Assembly (NCBI GenBank): GCA_946803715.1
Contig: CAMPET010000121.1
Coordinates: 171,866 to 198,216 of the forward strand
Direction of reading: 5' to 3'
Origin: Beroe ovata
Lineage: Eukaryota > Ctenophora > Nuda > Beroida > Beroidae
Length of the DNA stretch: 26,351 bases
Both the position numbers and the translations under genes were made by a program. Below, piece by piece: positions 8,318 to 18,293 of the stretch (position 1 is the first letter of the stretch; each line of letters opens with the position of its first letter). The notes beneath the pieces were generated by a model. It worked only from the letters and a program-made list of their open reading frames with translations, was not told the origin of the DNA and did not search any database.

Positions 8318-9466
8318 ATGGCTGAGAGCAATATTAAGGAGGGTCCTGAGCGCCCATCAATAATATGGCTAATCAAGGAAGTTCTAGATACAATTTGCTT
8401 GGAAGATAAAGTGAAAAGCAATAAAGAAGGTTCATCTGATGAATCTCTGGAGAAAAGGTGTGCTGAAGCATGTAAAAAACGAGTTGCTCAAAAAGCAATC
8501 AGTACATTAGCTGTGAAGAGCTCCTTTGAAGACCCTGCATCTAGAATGTCACATGTTTATCTACACTTCACCAAGAATACCTATTTAGTGAACAGTGTTA
8601 TTTCTGATGCATATGCTGCTTGCACCCACCTACCTACAAATACAACAGTTTTTAATGAAGTCATGAAGGCAATTGAATGGGGGAGACTCTCTGTTTTCAG
8701 TCTTGGTGGGGGTCCTGGAGATGATATATTGGGAGTTCTCATGTTCTTACACAGACATGGATTCAATGCAAAGGTATCTGCTGCAATTGCTGATAAATGT
8801 GTAGCCTGGGAAAAGACCATGAGCAGGATATTCAAGTCACTTAATATAGCTAAAGATGCTAAAGCAGAGAAAGAAAAGCCCTCACAACAAGAGCTCTACT
8901 TACAAAACCTATGGAGGAAATTAGATGGTGGAATCAAATATCATAAAGCTGATATCAGAGCTCCTGCTTACTTCCTCCAGCCTTACTCTGCTGAAGCCAT
9001 GGCTCTTGCTCAAGCTGACATCATTCTCCTGCCATTTGTGCTTTCTGCAATCAAGGATAGTGAGGACTGTGCAGCTGCCCTGCAGAATGTATTGGAGGCC
9101 ATGAAACCTGGCGCCCTTCTTGTGTATATTGATACCCTGAAGCCAGGGTGTACTGAAACAATCAATGAGCTTGCCTACTGGTGTGGTCTCAGGAGGATCT
9201 ATTTCATGACAGAAATGAATTATGAACTCCCCAAGTATGAGAAGAAAGAGTACTTGGACCACTACTCTAAGGAGTTTGAAACAGAATCTGTAAGATCATC
9301 CAAAGTAGCATCCATTGTTTTCAAACGACCCAGCTCAAGTTCTCTCGAGTTTGAAAGAAAAGCAAGAATCTCAGAAAGAGAGAGAAAGAATATTCAGCAA
9401 GCCCAAACAAGACTTCGAAAAAAGAATCCATCATTCAGGTTCTTTGCACCATCCTACTCATCCTAG
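8318..9466 (+). CDS. Rossmann-fold SAM-dependent methyltransferase-like protein
   Basis: An intronless frame of 382 residues from the first ATG (MAESNIKEGPERP). The frame is open about 19 codons further upstream, but without an ATG. Residues ~128-134, SLGGGPG at the end of a beta-strand (LSVFSLGGGPGDDILGVLMF), match methyltransferase motif I, the SAM-binding glycine loop. HKADIRAP, QADIILLPFVLSAI and a later MKPGALLVYID fit the following strands of a class I methyltransferase (acidic loop, motif IV region, post-IV strand). The C-terminus is basic with a coiled-coil-like stretch (RKARISERERKNIQQAQTR). I do not recognise the family or substrate. The gene sits just upstream of MAEA on the same strand. 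Confidence is high that it is a gene, moderate for the fold. Confidence 0.78.
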   Translation: MAESNIKEGPERPSIIWLIKEVLDTICLEDKVKSNKEGSSDESLEKRCAEACKKRVAQKAISTLAVKSSFEDPASRMSHVYLHFTKNTYLVNSVISDAYAACTHLPTNTTVFNEVMKAIEWGRLSVFSLGGGPGDDILGVLMFLHRHGFNAKVSAAIADKCVAWEKTMSRIFKSLNIAKDAKAEKEKPSQQELYLQNLWRKLDGGIKYHKADIRAPAYFLQPYSAEAMALAQADIILLPFVLSAIKDSEDCAAALQNVLEAMKPGALLVYIDTLKPGCTETINELAYWCGLRRIYFMTEMNYELPKYEKKEYLDHYSKEFETESVRSSKVASIVFKRPSSSSLEFERKARISERERKNIQQAQTRLRKKNPSFRFFAPSYSS

Positions 9467-9997
9467 AATACAATGCTAGAAAATGAACAGTATTGATGTT
9501 TTAAGTTAACTCATTTGATAACCCGCTAGAATAATGTTGCTATGTTCTCTCCAGGACACTAGCTATTCTAATCGAAAGCAATGTTTGCTACTTTCTTAAT
9601 ATTTTATTCTTCATTGTTTCATCTTATGTATTTTGGATTTTCGGGTCCAGCAACTTAACTAGTTCAAAGTTCAATTAACATGGATCTTTTGGATCACGGA
9701 GCGCATATGGCGGAGCGCATATAACAGTGTATCGCGCGTTCCGTCTACGAAATATTGATTTGGCGGAGCGCTAATTAGTTCTATGTGAGTGTGTGCCCTG
9801 CGTGTATTTGTTATGTAATATTGATACGCGTGTGTAACAACATACGTACATTGTTGATGTGCGTGTGTAATTNCGTCCACTTGGCGGGTTTTCTAGTAGC
9901 ATATAATATCATGTATTTCTATTGTCATTTTCATCAGATTTCCCGATATTCAAGCTCCTTCGCGGAACTTCCTGACTACCCAACCTCACAGTCTACT
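9467..9997. other. Spacer between methyltransferase-like gene and MAEA
   Basis: Contains a short threefold repeat of the motif ggagcgc (near 9699, 9713 and 9763) and a lone N at 9873. It should hold the MAEA promoter and 5' UTR. A pyrimidine-rich tract before 9960 could be a 5' UTR splice acceptor, but this is unresolved. Confidence 0.45.
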
Positions 9998-12561
9998 ATG
10001 TCGAACAAAGCCTCGGAGGTCGCGTCACTCGAGTATACATCAGTGAAAGTCCCCTACGAGGTACTCAACAAGAAGTTCAGACAGGCACAGAAGATCATTG
10101 ACCGCGAGATTGCACAACTCAACACTCAGATAACTCACATCACGAGGCTGCCGACTCAGGAGTTGCAGAGACAGGCCATGGTTTCTTTCCTCGAGAAACT
10201 AAAGAACTTCAGGAACAGGGTAGGGTGGCGGGATTCTGTGTTTGTTTCGAGGAAATCGTGTGATTGTTACTGAAATCAGATTTCTCCTGAAGTACTGCTA
10301 TATGTTTTGCCAATCAAGGGCTGATTTCAAAACGAAATTTGCCCTCCCCCAGTATGCAGATTGCCTGACCAAAGAGGGAGGTTATGCTCAGAAATGTTTC
10401 AACAGACTCGGACACCTCTCAGAATACATTAATAACTCCGACGTGAGTGAAAAGTGTCCACTGTCCAGCCCTAATCTATACGATTATTTGTTCTCGAAAG
10501 TTCATTGGGTAACAACTAACTTCAAAGCTGGTAGTTTATCATGTTGTTAGCTATAACATCACTAACTACAGGTTAAGAGTGAGACGAGTTGGCGCAAGAA
10601 ACGACTCGACAAGATCCTAGTTGACTATTTTCTGCGGAGTAGTTACTACGACACAGCCCTTGACGTTGTTAAATCGTCCGGTATTGAGGTGTGTTCATGG
10701 AAAAGTTGCTATCCAGTCAAGCTTCTATATTGGTATCTTGATTAGGAACTTATGTTGTAATCATATTGTTGGAATAAGATGCTACGTCACGTGTCGTGAT
10801 ATCATTTCATTAAAAAGATGGAGAAATCACAAGGGAATCATACGTCACGCGTATTTTCTCAGGACATAGTGGACACCGATCTCTTTATCTCGGGCAGAGA
10901 GATAGAGAACTCTCTCAATGCTCACGATACCGCACCCTGCTTACAGTGGTGTCACGAAAACAGGAGTCGACTTAAGAAAACAAAGGTTTGACACCGCAAA
11001 TCTACCAGTTATCACGATTTTAATAATTCTTCTATCTGTACCCCAGGATCGTTTACTCTGAATGGTTTTAGAAGTCGGCTCCAATTCCCCCATGAATAGA
11101 CACGTACTTAACACAAACAACACCTCAGAGCACACTAGAATTCAACCTGCACACACAGAACTTCATCGAGCACATCAGAAGTGGAAATTATAAAGGAGCA
11201 ATCGAGTACAGCAGGAAACACTTGGTGGACAATAACGAGGGACTGAACCCCCCTGAGCGCCTGCAGGAAACTATGGTACTGCTCGCGTTCCGACCCGATA
11301 CATCGTGTGAGAAGTACAAGGTAACAGTTGGAGAATTCGTGAAATGGTCGCCAATCGGTCCAAATTCCCAATTGGCATCGTTAGATAAGAGTTATGAATT
11401 TGTATGCGTGTTTCATTTGACCTGCTCCACTTGCTGGGAGGATCAATTAGAATTGATTCAGTAGAGCGCTGTACATTGTACACTACATTGTACAATGTAC
11501 ATTGCACATTGCACGTGGCATTTCCTCAATCTATACTATAGTATGAGACACGACTCTCATGATCCACACTTTGAACTCCACTCTATAATTGTATCTCCAC
11601 TCTATAATTGTATACTCTATAATTGTATACTCTATAATTGTATACTCTATAATTGTATACTCTATAATTGTGTCCGTCAGGCTCTGTTCTCCGACTCACG
11701 ATGGGGAGAGTTGGTGCTGGAGTTTAGAGCGAGTAACTACGAACTCCACCACCTTCATTCTGACAGTCTACTCTCGACTGTGCTTCAATCTGGTCTGAGT
11801 GCTATCAAAACTCACCAGTGCTACAGGTTAGTACTGCGTGTACAATTTGAACAATTGTATCGTCAATACATGTATAAATTGTACATTGTGCAATGTATTA
11901 TTGGACCAATACAATCGCTAGTTAGTAGCTCCCAACTCGAGAAGTAGTATCTGTATTCTGTAGATAAATTTCTCTATTTCCCAATGAGTGTACCATCATG
12001 CCCACCTCAGCTCTGAAAAGTCCGGTGATTGTCCGGTTTGTAATGAGCCACTCAACACTCTCGCCACTTCCCTTCCTTTCTCCCACTGTACTCAGAGCCG
12101 ACTGATATGCCGCATATCAGGACAAGTAAGCTACTGGGACGTCTCTTGCTCTCCCCCGCCGTCTTCCTATCAAATTGTAATCTAAATTAGGGAAAGATGG
12201 GTTTTCGTTAGACAATCAGATTGTACAATCAGATTAGTGCCAAGGGGTAAGGGAGGGGTTTCATTTGATTATGGAACTTGTTATTGCTTAATTGTAACAA
12301 ACAATATACGAAGAGGGAACGGGTTTGAAATGGGTCAAATTTTGGTGACGTCACACAAATAAAACACACTTCTCACATCCCTAACCTCAAGCACTCTCCC
12401 AGCCAATGAACGAGCATAACGCCCCAATGATGTTACCCAATGGTAACGTGTACGGGGAACGAGCACTCACTGAGATGATGAACAGTTACGGGATAGTAAC
12501 GTGTCCCAGAACCAACGAGAAGTTCTGGTTAGAGCAGGCTCAGAAAGTGTATGTCATGTGA
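9998..12561 (+). CDS. MAEA: MAEA, CTLH E3 ubiquitin-ligase subunit
   Basis: Eight exons: 9998-10224 (or ending 10219), 10319-10442, 10572-10688, 10863-10985, 11129-11320, 11681-11826, 12011-12125, 12403-12561; about 400 residues (human 396). MAEA (yeast Gid9) pairs with RMND5 as the RING-type catalytic core of the CTLH/GID ubiquitin ligase. Evidence: [20 protein letters not shown] matches human [20 protein letters not shown]; LisH in exon 3 ([19 protein letters not shown]); CTLH in exons 4-5 ([14 protein letters not shown], then [14 protein letters not shown]); CRA/CTLH tail in exon 6 (QSGLSAIKT); non-canonical RING in exons 7-8 ([27 protein letters not shown]) ending KVYVM like human KVYIM. 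All later junctions are phase-consistent. The exon 1/2 junction is uncertain: donor gtaggg at 10220 is stronger but out of phase with acceptor 10318, so gtggcg at 10225 was chosen. Confidence 0.95.
11582..11670. repeat. 15-bp tandem repeat in MAEA intron 5
   Basis: Five to six units of ctctataattgtata immediately before the polypyrimidine tract and acceptor of exon 6 (acceptor at 11679-11680). Confidence 0.9.
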
Positions 12562-12645
12562 ATATGTGTTAGAGCAGGCACAGAAAGTGTATGTCATGTG
12601 AACATGTGTTAGAGCGAAACAGAAAGTGTATGTCATGTGAGAAAC
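12528..12645 (+). repeat. Triplicated MAEA C-terminal coding tail
   Basis: Three 40-bp units start at 12528, 12568 and 12608. The first is the end of the MAEA coding sequence (residues [10 protein letters not shown] and stop). The second differs by a few bases and still encodes the same peptide and stop; the third has a short deletion near its start. Units two and three lie in the 3' UTR. Confidence 0.88.
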
Positions 12646-13629
12646 CATTACAGACCCAAAGAGGATTAAATTTTTGCCCGGGATTGCAGTTTTAATCCAA
12701 CTGGGTCCAACTGAGCCCTATATTGAACTTTGAAACAATCAAGGTTGAAATCTGAGAGATTTAAACGCCTGTATTTTGTTTTGTTGTGAGTTGTTCCACT
12801 TATGTATTAAATATATTATCATTGTTGATGGGTTGCATAATGATGAATGACCGTATTATGTACATTGTACACATTGTACAATGTACATGACATAGAGTAC
12901 CTCCTTTACTATGTACTACATACAGTGTACACTGTACAGGTGTCTAGTGTGCACTGTGTAGTAACGTGTGTACTGTGTAACAATACCATTATCGAACTTA
13001 AATAATGTCTAGTGTCTACACTATAATACAATGATTATCGGTTGTATTTCATAATTCATATACTTATGCTGTAAAATCAGCCCTAAATTCTCAATCGACG
13101 TGTAATTTTACATATTTCTACTGTGTTTACATTCCGCATTCTTTACTAGAAGATATCTAGAACTGGTTATCAGATGTATTGGCCAATGATGCTCGTAACA
13201 CATAGGTCACAGATATGAAACGTTCTTCCCAAAGACTAAGACGTAGCACGCGAATGCCAAACTGGTGATGAATTTGTTTTTGCGCGCGCGCGTTGGTAGT
13301 GCGCGTATGAGACGCGCGTACGTCAATCAATTAGCGGATAAACAGCATTCCAGTGATATGCCAAAAACACATTCTTTTGGATTATATTTCTAAAATTAAT
13401 AGCATTTCGTCATTTAACTATCTCAATCGTTCAACATTCTTATAGCAAATGTTAGAATAATGAAGAAGAAACGCAAGACAGATGAAGCACTAAAGCATCA
13501 GTTTCACAGATCATTCAGTACAGCTAAAGACCACGGTATTATTAAAAACTGACTCGTATTAGTAGTACAATGTACGATTGTTCATTCCTAGTCAACACAA
13601 TTACAAACTCCCTAACATAATCCATATCA
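12646..13629. other. Intergenic region between MAEA and the convergent minus-strand gene
   Basis: AT-rich, with palindromic TGTACA-type clusters (around 12860-12960, for example acattgtacaatgta) and a CpG-rich patch (gcgcgcgcgc at 13280-13320). A short plus-strand stretch at 13459-13530 encodes a lysine-rich peptide after an ATG, but nothing supports it as a gene. Confidence 0.45.
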
Positions 13630-14622
13630 TCAGCATTTCACCCGACGTGATCGCACGACAGCCGCGGCAGTACAGCTCATCTCTGACTGTGTTCCTGATG
13701 ATGTTTTCCGGTGTTGTGAGTCACGTGATTGGTCCTTGATATCACGTGACTGCTGCTCGCTCGCTGGATCGCCTGTGGGTGAGTTCATTTAATGAAACTG
13801 TAGACTATAACTGAGGAAATATTCTTATCCATCTCTTGTCGATCATTTCGACGTCTGTTTGACGTCTGTTCGATAGAATGACATACAAGAACCATGAACT
13901 TGTCATAGTCGAACAGATAATATTCCAATAATAGACAAATCATCAGTCGCTGATTGATTGAGTTTTCCCCCTCCCCAAATCCAATCAGTTTCCCCAAACA
14001 ACACCCTCACACACAGAGCAATACTCACAGTTCTGATCCCTATTCTCTTGTTTGTTTGACTCGTTGTATACCCGTAGCCTGTACCTATGTGGCAATATTC
14101 TGTTCTTGCCTTTGGACGCCCTATCCTTGCTCGATTTACTGTACCAAGCCAGGGAGTCTATCAAATTGTCCATATCGGCCTTGTTTGCGAACACTGTTCC
14201 CGTCTGTGGTCGCTCACGGTAGACTGAGGGGTCGGGATATTATTTGGAATTGTGCCAAGTTTAGTTATTGGTGGATTGAACTAAAATTCCATGTCATTCA
14301 ACTCTCACATAGCACATACCAGCCATTGGCAGGCCGTGACAGGTTGAGTATCTGGGGACAGCGGTACATTTAGGCCCTCTCGGCTCTGAAAACTGGGACT
14401 CCAATTCATCACGAATTTTCTGAAACGGAAGTTCATGGTTGTATGAGTCTGAGGAAAGTCTCTTGTCGAAAGTCTGCTCCACAGTGACCACAAGAGTATT
14501 TTCCACTGTCAGTATTCAGTATACATTATACTAGACATTACTACCTTGTTAGCTCGCTCTGTCATAGCCCCAAACGTGAGACCCTCTGAGTACCGGCTTC
14601 CTGGGCAGTACCCGGTGTACCT

Positions 14623-14656
<34 letters not shown>

Positions 14657-15019
14657 NNNNNNNNNNNNNNNNNNNNNNNNNNNNNNNNNNNNNNNNNNNN
14701 NNNNNNNNNNNNNNNNNNNNNNNNNNNNNNNNNNNNNNNNNNNNNNNNNNNNNNNNNNNNNNNNNNNNNNNNNNNNNNNNNNNNNNNNNNNNNNNNNNNN
14801 NNNNNNNNNNNNNNNNNNNGTGTGTGTGTGTGTGTGTCTCTCTATGCTGTCACACACACGATGACACTGACCATGGCAAGTGACCTACTGCTGTAACGGT
14901 CACAACATATCTGACTGTCACAACATATCTGACTGTCACAACATATCTGACTGTCACACACACACACTTACCCGGGCAAGTGACCGTTGATGTGCGGCTG
15001 CCCTGCTCTGTCCCACTGC
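13630..15019 (-). CDS. Putative ciliary microtubule-inner-protein-like (CIMIP2/FAM166-type motif), 5' incomplete
   Basis: At least five phase-compatible minus-strand exons: 14972-15019 (QWDRAGQPHINGHLPG), 14545-14620 (YTGYCPGSRYSEGLTFGAMT), 14320-14473 (from TFDKRLSS), 14029-14223 (VYRERPQTGTVFANKADMDN), 13630-13772 (to RSRRVKC, stop). The first two join across the GT repeat and N gap at 14657-14819 as HLPGYTGYCPGSRYSEGLTF. This resembles the PGYxGxxPxxRYxxGxTxG motif of FAM166/CIMIP2 proteins, which line ciliary doublet microtubules. A second acceptor at about 14512 would lengthen exon 3 but breaks phase with exon 2. The last exon could instead splice at gtgaaa (13636-13641). The start exon was not found. 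Existence of spliced exons is fairly well supported; the family assignment is tentative. Confidence 0.5.
14657..14819. other. 163-N assembly gap inside a GT microsatellite
   Basis: The N run is bordered on both sides by (gt)n (14625-14656 and 14820-14837), so the gap is probably a microsatellite that could not be assembled. It falls in an intron of the minus-strand gene. Confidence 0.9.
14901..14957. repeat. 18-bp tandem repeat
   Basis: Three units of tcacaacatatctgactg, within the intron of the minus-strand gene between its 14972-15019 and 14545-14620 exons. Confidence 0.85.
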
Positions 15020-15589
15020 CTGTCAATCATGTTGTGACTCTTATAACATTCCATGTTGTTCTAACACTCTGGGAGCAACAGTGGTCGACAATGGTATCTC
15101 ACAGTGTACAGTGTACCACCGGATATTGAGTCGATAGTTCAAATTGACAATTGTCCTCATAAAAGATTTATACAATGCACAACTACAAGCAAGCGATCTA
15201 ATGACGCTTCTATAAGAATAGCTACAAATCGTTGCTAGAAGAATAGCTACAAATCGCAGAGCAAATGTTCTTGATTTCTGACGAGAAGCAATCGAGCAAA
15301 TTTCACGTCAACGTTGACGTAACTCTAAAAAAGCGTATTGATAATAGCAGCTACGAATTCTCGAAAAAGCACACGTGTTTTGTAAGGTGGCTCCGGATTG
15401 GCTAGTTGTTACGACAACTCGCTCCTATTGGTCGACACAGTGATACGAATCAGCTCGTGTAATGGGAGCGTCAGCTTTGAGAAGCGTCAGCTTTGAGAAG
15501 CAATTAAACGCGTGCCATAGACCGTACAGTAATTCAAACACACACACACACACACACGCACGCACACTTTATTTAGATTGAACTCATCA
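15020..15589. other. Region upstream of the ciliary-type gene's first visible exon
   Basis: No clear exon. Short local duplications are present: agaatagctacaaatcg twice near 15210-15256 and agcgtcagctttgagaag twice near 15468-15503. A CA/CG-rich microsatellite lies at about 15538-15566. It may hold an unrecognised 5' exon of the minus-strand gene. Confidence 0.4.
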
Positions 15590-16518
15590 ATTGCAATATA
15601 GCACGTTAACATGAAGTATTGTGTCACAAATTCGTGTGTCACAAGATATTTGCAATTCAAAGTGAATGGGCTTTCACGAAAATGGGGCATAGCTGAATAC
15701 ACAGGGCACACACACGCACGAGTTGTGTGTGTTTGTTTTCTGAGAAATAGCAGATATTGAAATACTGTTCTTGAGAAGCTAGGCTAATGTTACTTCAATA
15801 GGCGCGAAGAGATTTCGGCAACTAACGGTGTTGTCAACGAATCGATGAGCAATCTATTGCAGAGTACATACTGAAAGGGCGGCATGCAAAACCATTATCA
15901 CGTCAGAAGGAAGTAGCGTTTCCATGGTAACACTATTCGGAAATGAACAGTGGTAGTTCATTCACGGGTGGCAACAACAAGGGAATCCAATACTCTCCCG
16001 AAATCAGCTACTGAATGACTGCTGTTGTAACGGAGAATAATGAATGTGCTCTAACCATTATAATAGCATATGCATACGAAGTACCATTTCATAGTAGTCT
16101 GGGTAGTTGGGACATGCGGCAACCTCTATCCCTCTCTTACAGTCGGTTACCATGGCAACTCAGCAGGGTACTTAGTAACAACAGCAAGGGTGTGGAATGA
16201 GAAACTTCTAGCATGTTCTTCTCAATCAGCTCAGTGACAAGAAAACTGTACTTTGGCAAATCGCATTTCATACCATCTGTGAAGCTGAAAGGGTCAGAAA
16301 TCTGTTTCCCTTCGGCAAATCCAAGCACAAAAAACTGCGGAAAAACGGTACAGTACTACAGTATGGCGTACGACGCCACATGCTAGAACAAGGTAATGAA
16401 AATCATGACCTGCAATCTGATATTTGGATTACATATGAAAACTACCTCGTATAATACAGTAACCATGACAACAAATTCTGTTTGGGTCACGATCAGAGAA
16501 CATGCTCAATGTGTCCTC
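15590..16518. repeat. ~0.95-kb direct duplication, copy 1
   Basis: Matches 16520-17501. The first ~180 bases differ at several positions; the remainder is nearly identical. This copy ends exactly at the lone N at 16519 and has a single aggcgcgaagagat unit where copy 2 has five. Confidence 0.9.
16206..16334 (-). other. Candidate coding exon, unidentified (duplicated at 17191-17319)
   Basis: After a good acceptor (tttttccgcag at 16335-16345) the minus strand is open and coding-like for 43 codons (FFVLGFAEGKQISDPFSFTD then GMKCDLPKYSFLVTELIEKN), to a weak donor GAA|gtttct. It is in phase 0 at both ends. I do not recognise it and cannot connect it to the gene at 13630-15019. It could be an unrelated exon or chance. 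Confidence 0.3.
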
Positions 16519-16519
16519 N

Positions 16520-17501
16520 AATTGCAATATAGCACGTTAACATGAAGTATTGTGCCACAAACTCGTGTGTCACAAGATGTTTGCAATTCAAAGTGAATGG
16601 GCTTTCAAGAACATGGGGCATAGCTGAATACACAGGGCACACACACGCACGAGTTGTGTGTGTGTTTTCTGAGAAAGAGCAGAAATTGAAATACTGTTCT
16701 TGAGAAGCTAGGCTAATGTTACTTCAATAGGCGCGAAGAGATAGGCGCGAAGAGATAGGCGCGAAGAGATAGGCGCGAAGAGATAGGCGCGAAGAGATTT
16801 CGGCAACTAACGGTGTTGTCAACGAATCGATGAGCAATCTATTGCAGAGTACATACTGAAAGGGCGGCATGCAAAACCATTATCACGTCAGAAGGAAGTA
16901 GCGTTTCCATGGTAACACTATTCGGAAATGAACAGTGGTAGTTCATTCACGGGTGGCAACAACAAGGGAATCCAATACTCTCCCGAAATCAGCTACTGAA
17001 TGACTGCTGTTGTAACGGAGAATAATGAATGTGCTCTAACCATTATAATAGCATATGCATACGAAGTACCATTTCATAGTAGTCTGGGTAGTTGGGACAT
17101 GCGGCAACCTCTATCCCTCTCTTACAGTCGGTTACCATGGCAACTCAGCAGGGTACTTAGTAACAACAGCAAGGGTGTGGAATGAGAAACTTCTAGCATG
17201 TTCTTCTCAATCAGCTCAGTGACAAGAAAACTGTACTTTGGCAAATCGCATTTCATACCATCTGTGAAGCTGAAAGGGTCAGAAATCTGTTTCCCTTCGG
17301 CAAATCCAAGCACAAAAAACTGCGGAAAAACGGTACAGTACTACAGTATGGCGTACGACGCCACATGCTAGAACAAGGTAATGAAAATCATGACCTGCAA
17401 TCTGATATTTGGATTACATATGAAAACTACCTCGTATAATACAGTAACCATGACAACAAATTCTGTTTGGGTCACGATCAGAGAACATGCTCAATGTGTC
17501 C
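16520..17501. repeat. ~0.95-kb direct duplication, copy 2
   Basis: Starts immediately after the N at 16519 and continues into unique sequence at the point where copy 1 stops. Contains a fivefold 14-bp repeat (aggcgcgaagagat) near 16731-16798. The layout suggests overlapping allelic contigs rather than a true tandem duplication. Confidence 0.9.
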
Positions 17502-18254
17502 TCTGAGCCATGTATTACACTCTCATAGGTTCACGATAGGATTTAATTATGGGTCGGACCTCATCAGAATCCCGGTTTACTAGTCCGTGATCTCTATGGA
17601 AAATCGGAAAACTTCGCAAAGTTCCGGAGAGTGAATGTATCGAATTCGACCACCAGTCACCACACTCCCTGTCAAATGGCACTGGATAGACGTCTCATCA
17701 AATTTGACCGATTCAGGCCTTCAGCACTGCACTCCGGACATAATGAACCTGAACAAATTCCATGCTTCTGCTGCAGCTACTCAGTGTCAAAGTATAAAGA
17801 CTCAGCTTGCGGAAATAGCAGCTGACATGAGCAGAACAGTCACGTGATCTCAGTTCATGCGAGGAACTTTGCATTCCACTCATTTTGTGAAACACGCGTT
17901 TCAAAAACTCGATCTCGGTCAATCTATGCGATTCGTGTGTCTTTTCTCAAGTTCAGATCCTTAATCCATCACATAAATCAGCAATTACCCAGATTACCGA
18001 CAATTAGGGGATTGCTCTCCGTTACCTCTCGGACCATCCCTGATTCCTGACTCCTTCCTCTTCCAATCGCGTGGCATTCCTGAACAACGGAATCCCGAAA
18101 CCCTCCTTCAGGATTTCCGATGCTTTTGGACTATTTTACACCTCCTATATAACAACCACGGTATCTTTATTGACTACCTAGTGCATTACCTAGGAAAGTC
18201 AAAAAATTTTCTATAGAAGAAGAGCACACCCCCTCCCTGCCCCCCCCCCATTGN

Positions 18255-18293
18255 ATAAAATCCCGCCAGCAAGGGTAGGGTGAAATCCTACAA
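18255..18293. mobile_element. Partial MITE, right end, same family as 6757-6858
   Basis: ataaaatcccgc ... cagcaagggta then ggtgaaatcctacaa matches the right half of the element at 6757-6858. The left half is missing at the N at 18254. The C-rich sequence after it (18294-18325, cacaccccctccctg... to cattg) also occurs before the N (18225-18253). Confidence 0.75.

Noticed and set aside
8581-9262. Minus-strand frames opposite the methyltransferase-like gene
   Set aside because: Shadows of a well-supported plus-strand coding sequence.
13459-13534. Short plus-strand peptide beginning MKKKRKTDEALKHQFHRSFS
   Set aside because: Looks basic and helical and ends near a gt, but it is ~25 codons, has no homology and no partner exon.
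17635-17847. Plus-strand 70-codon frame with alanine-rich end
   Set aside because: Coding-like at its end but without a recognisable family or splice sites; left as a note in the region entry.
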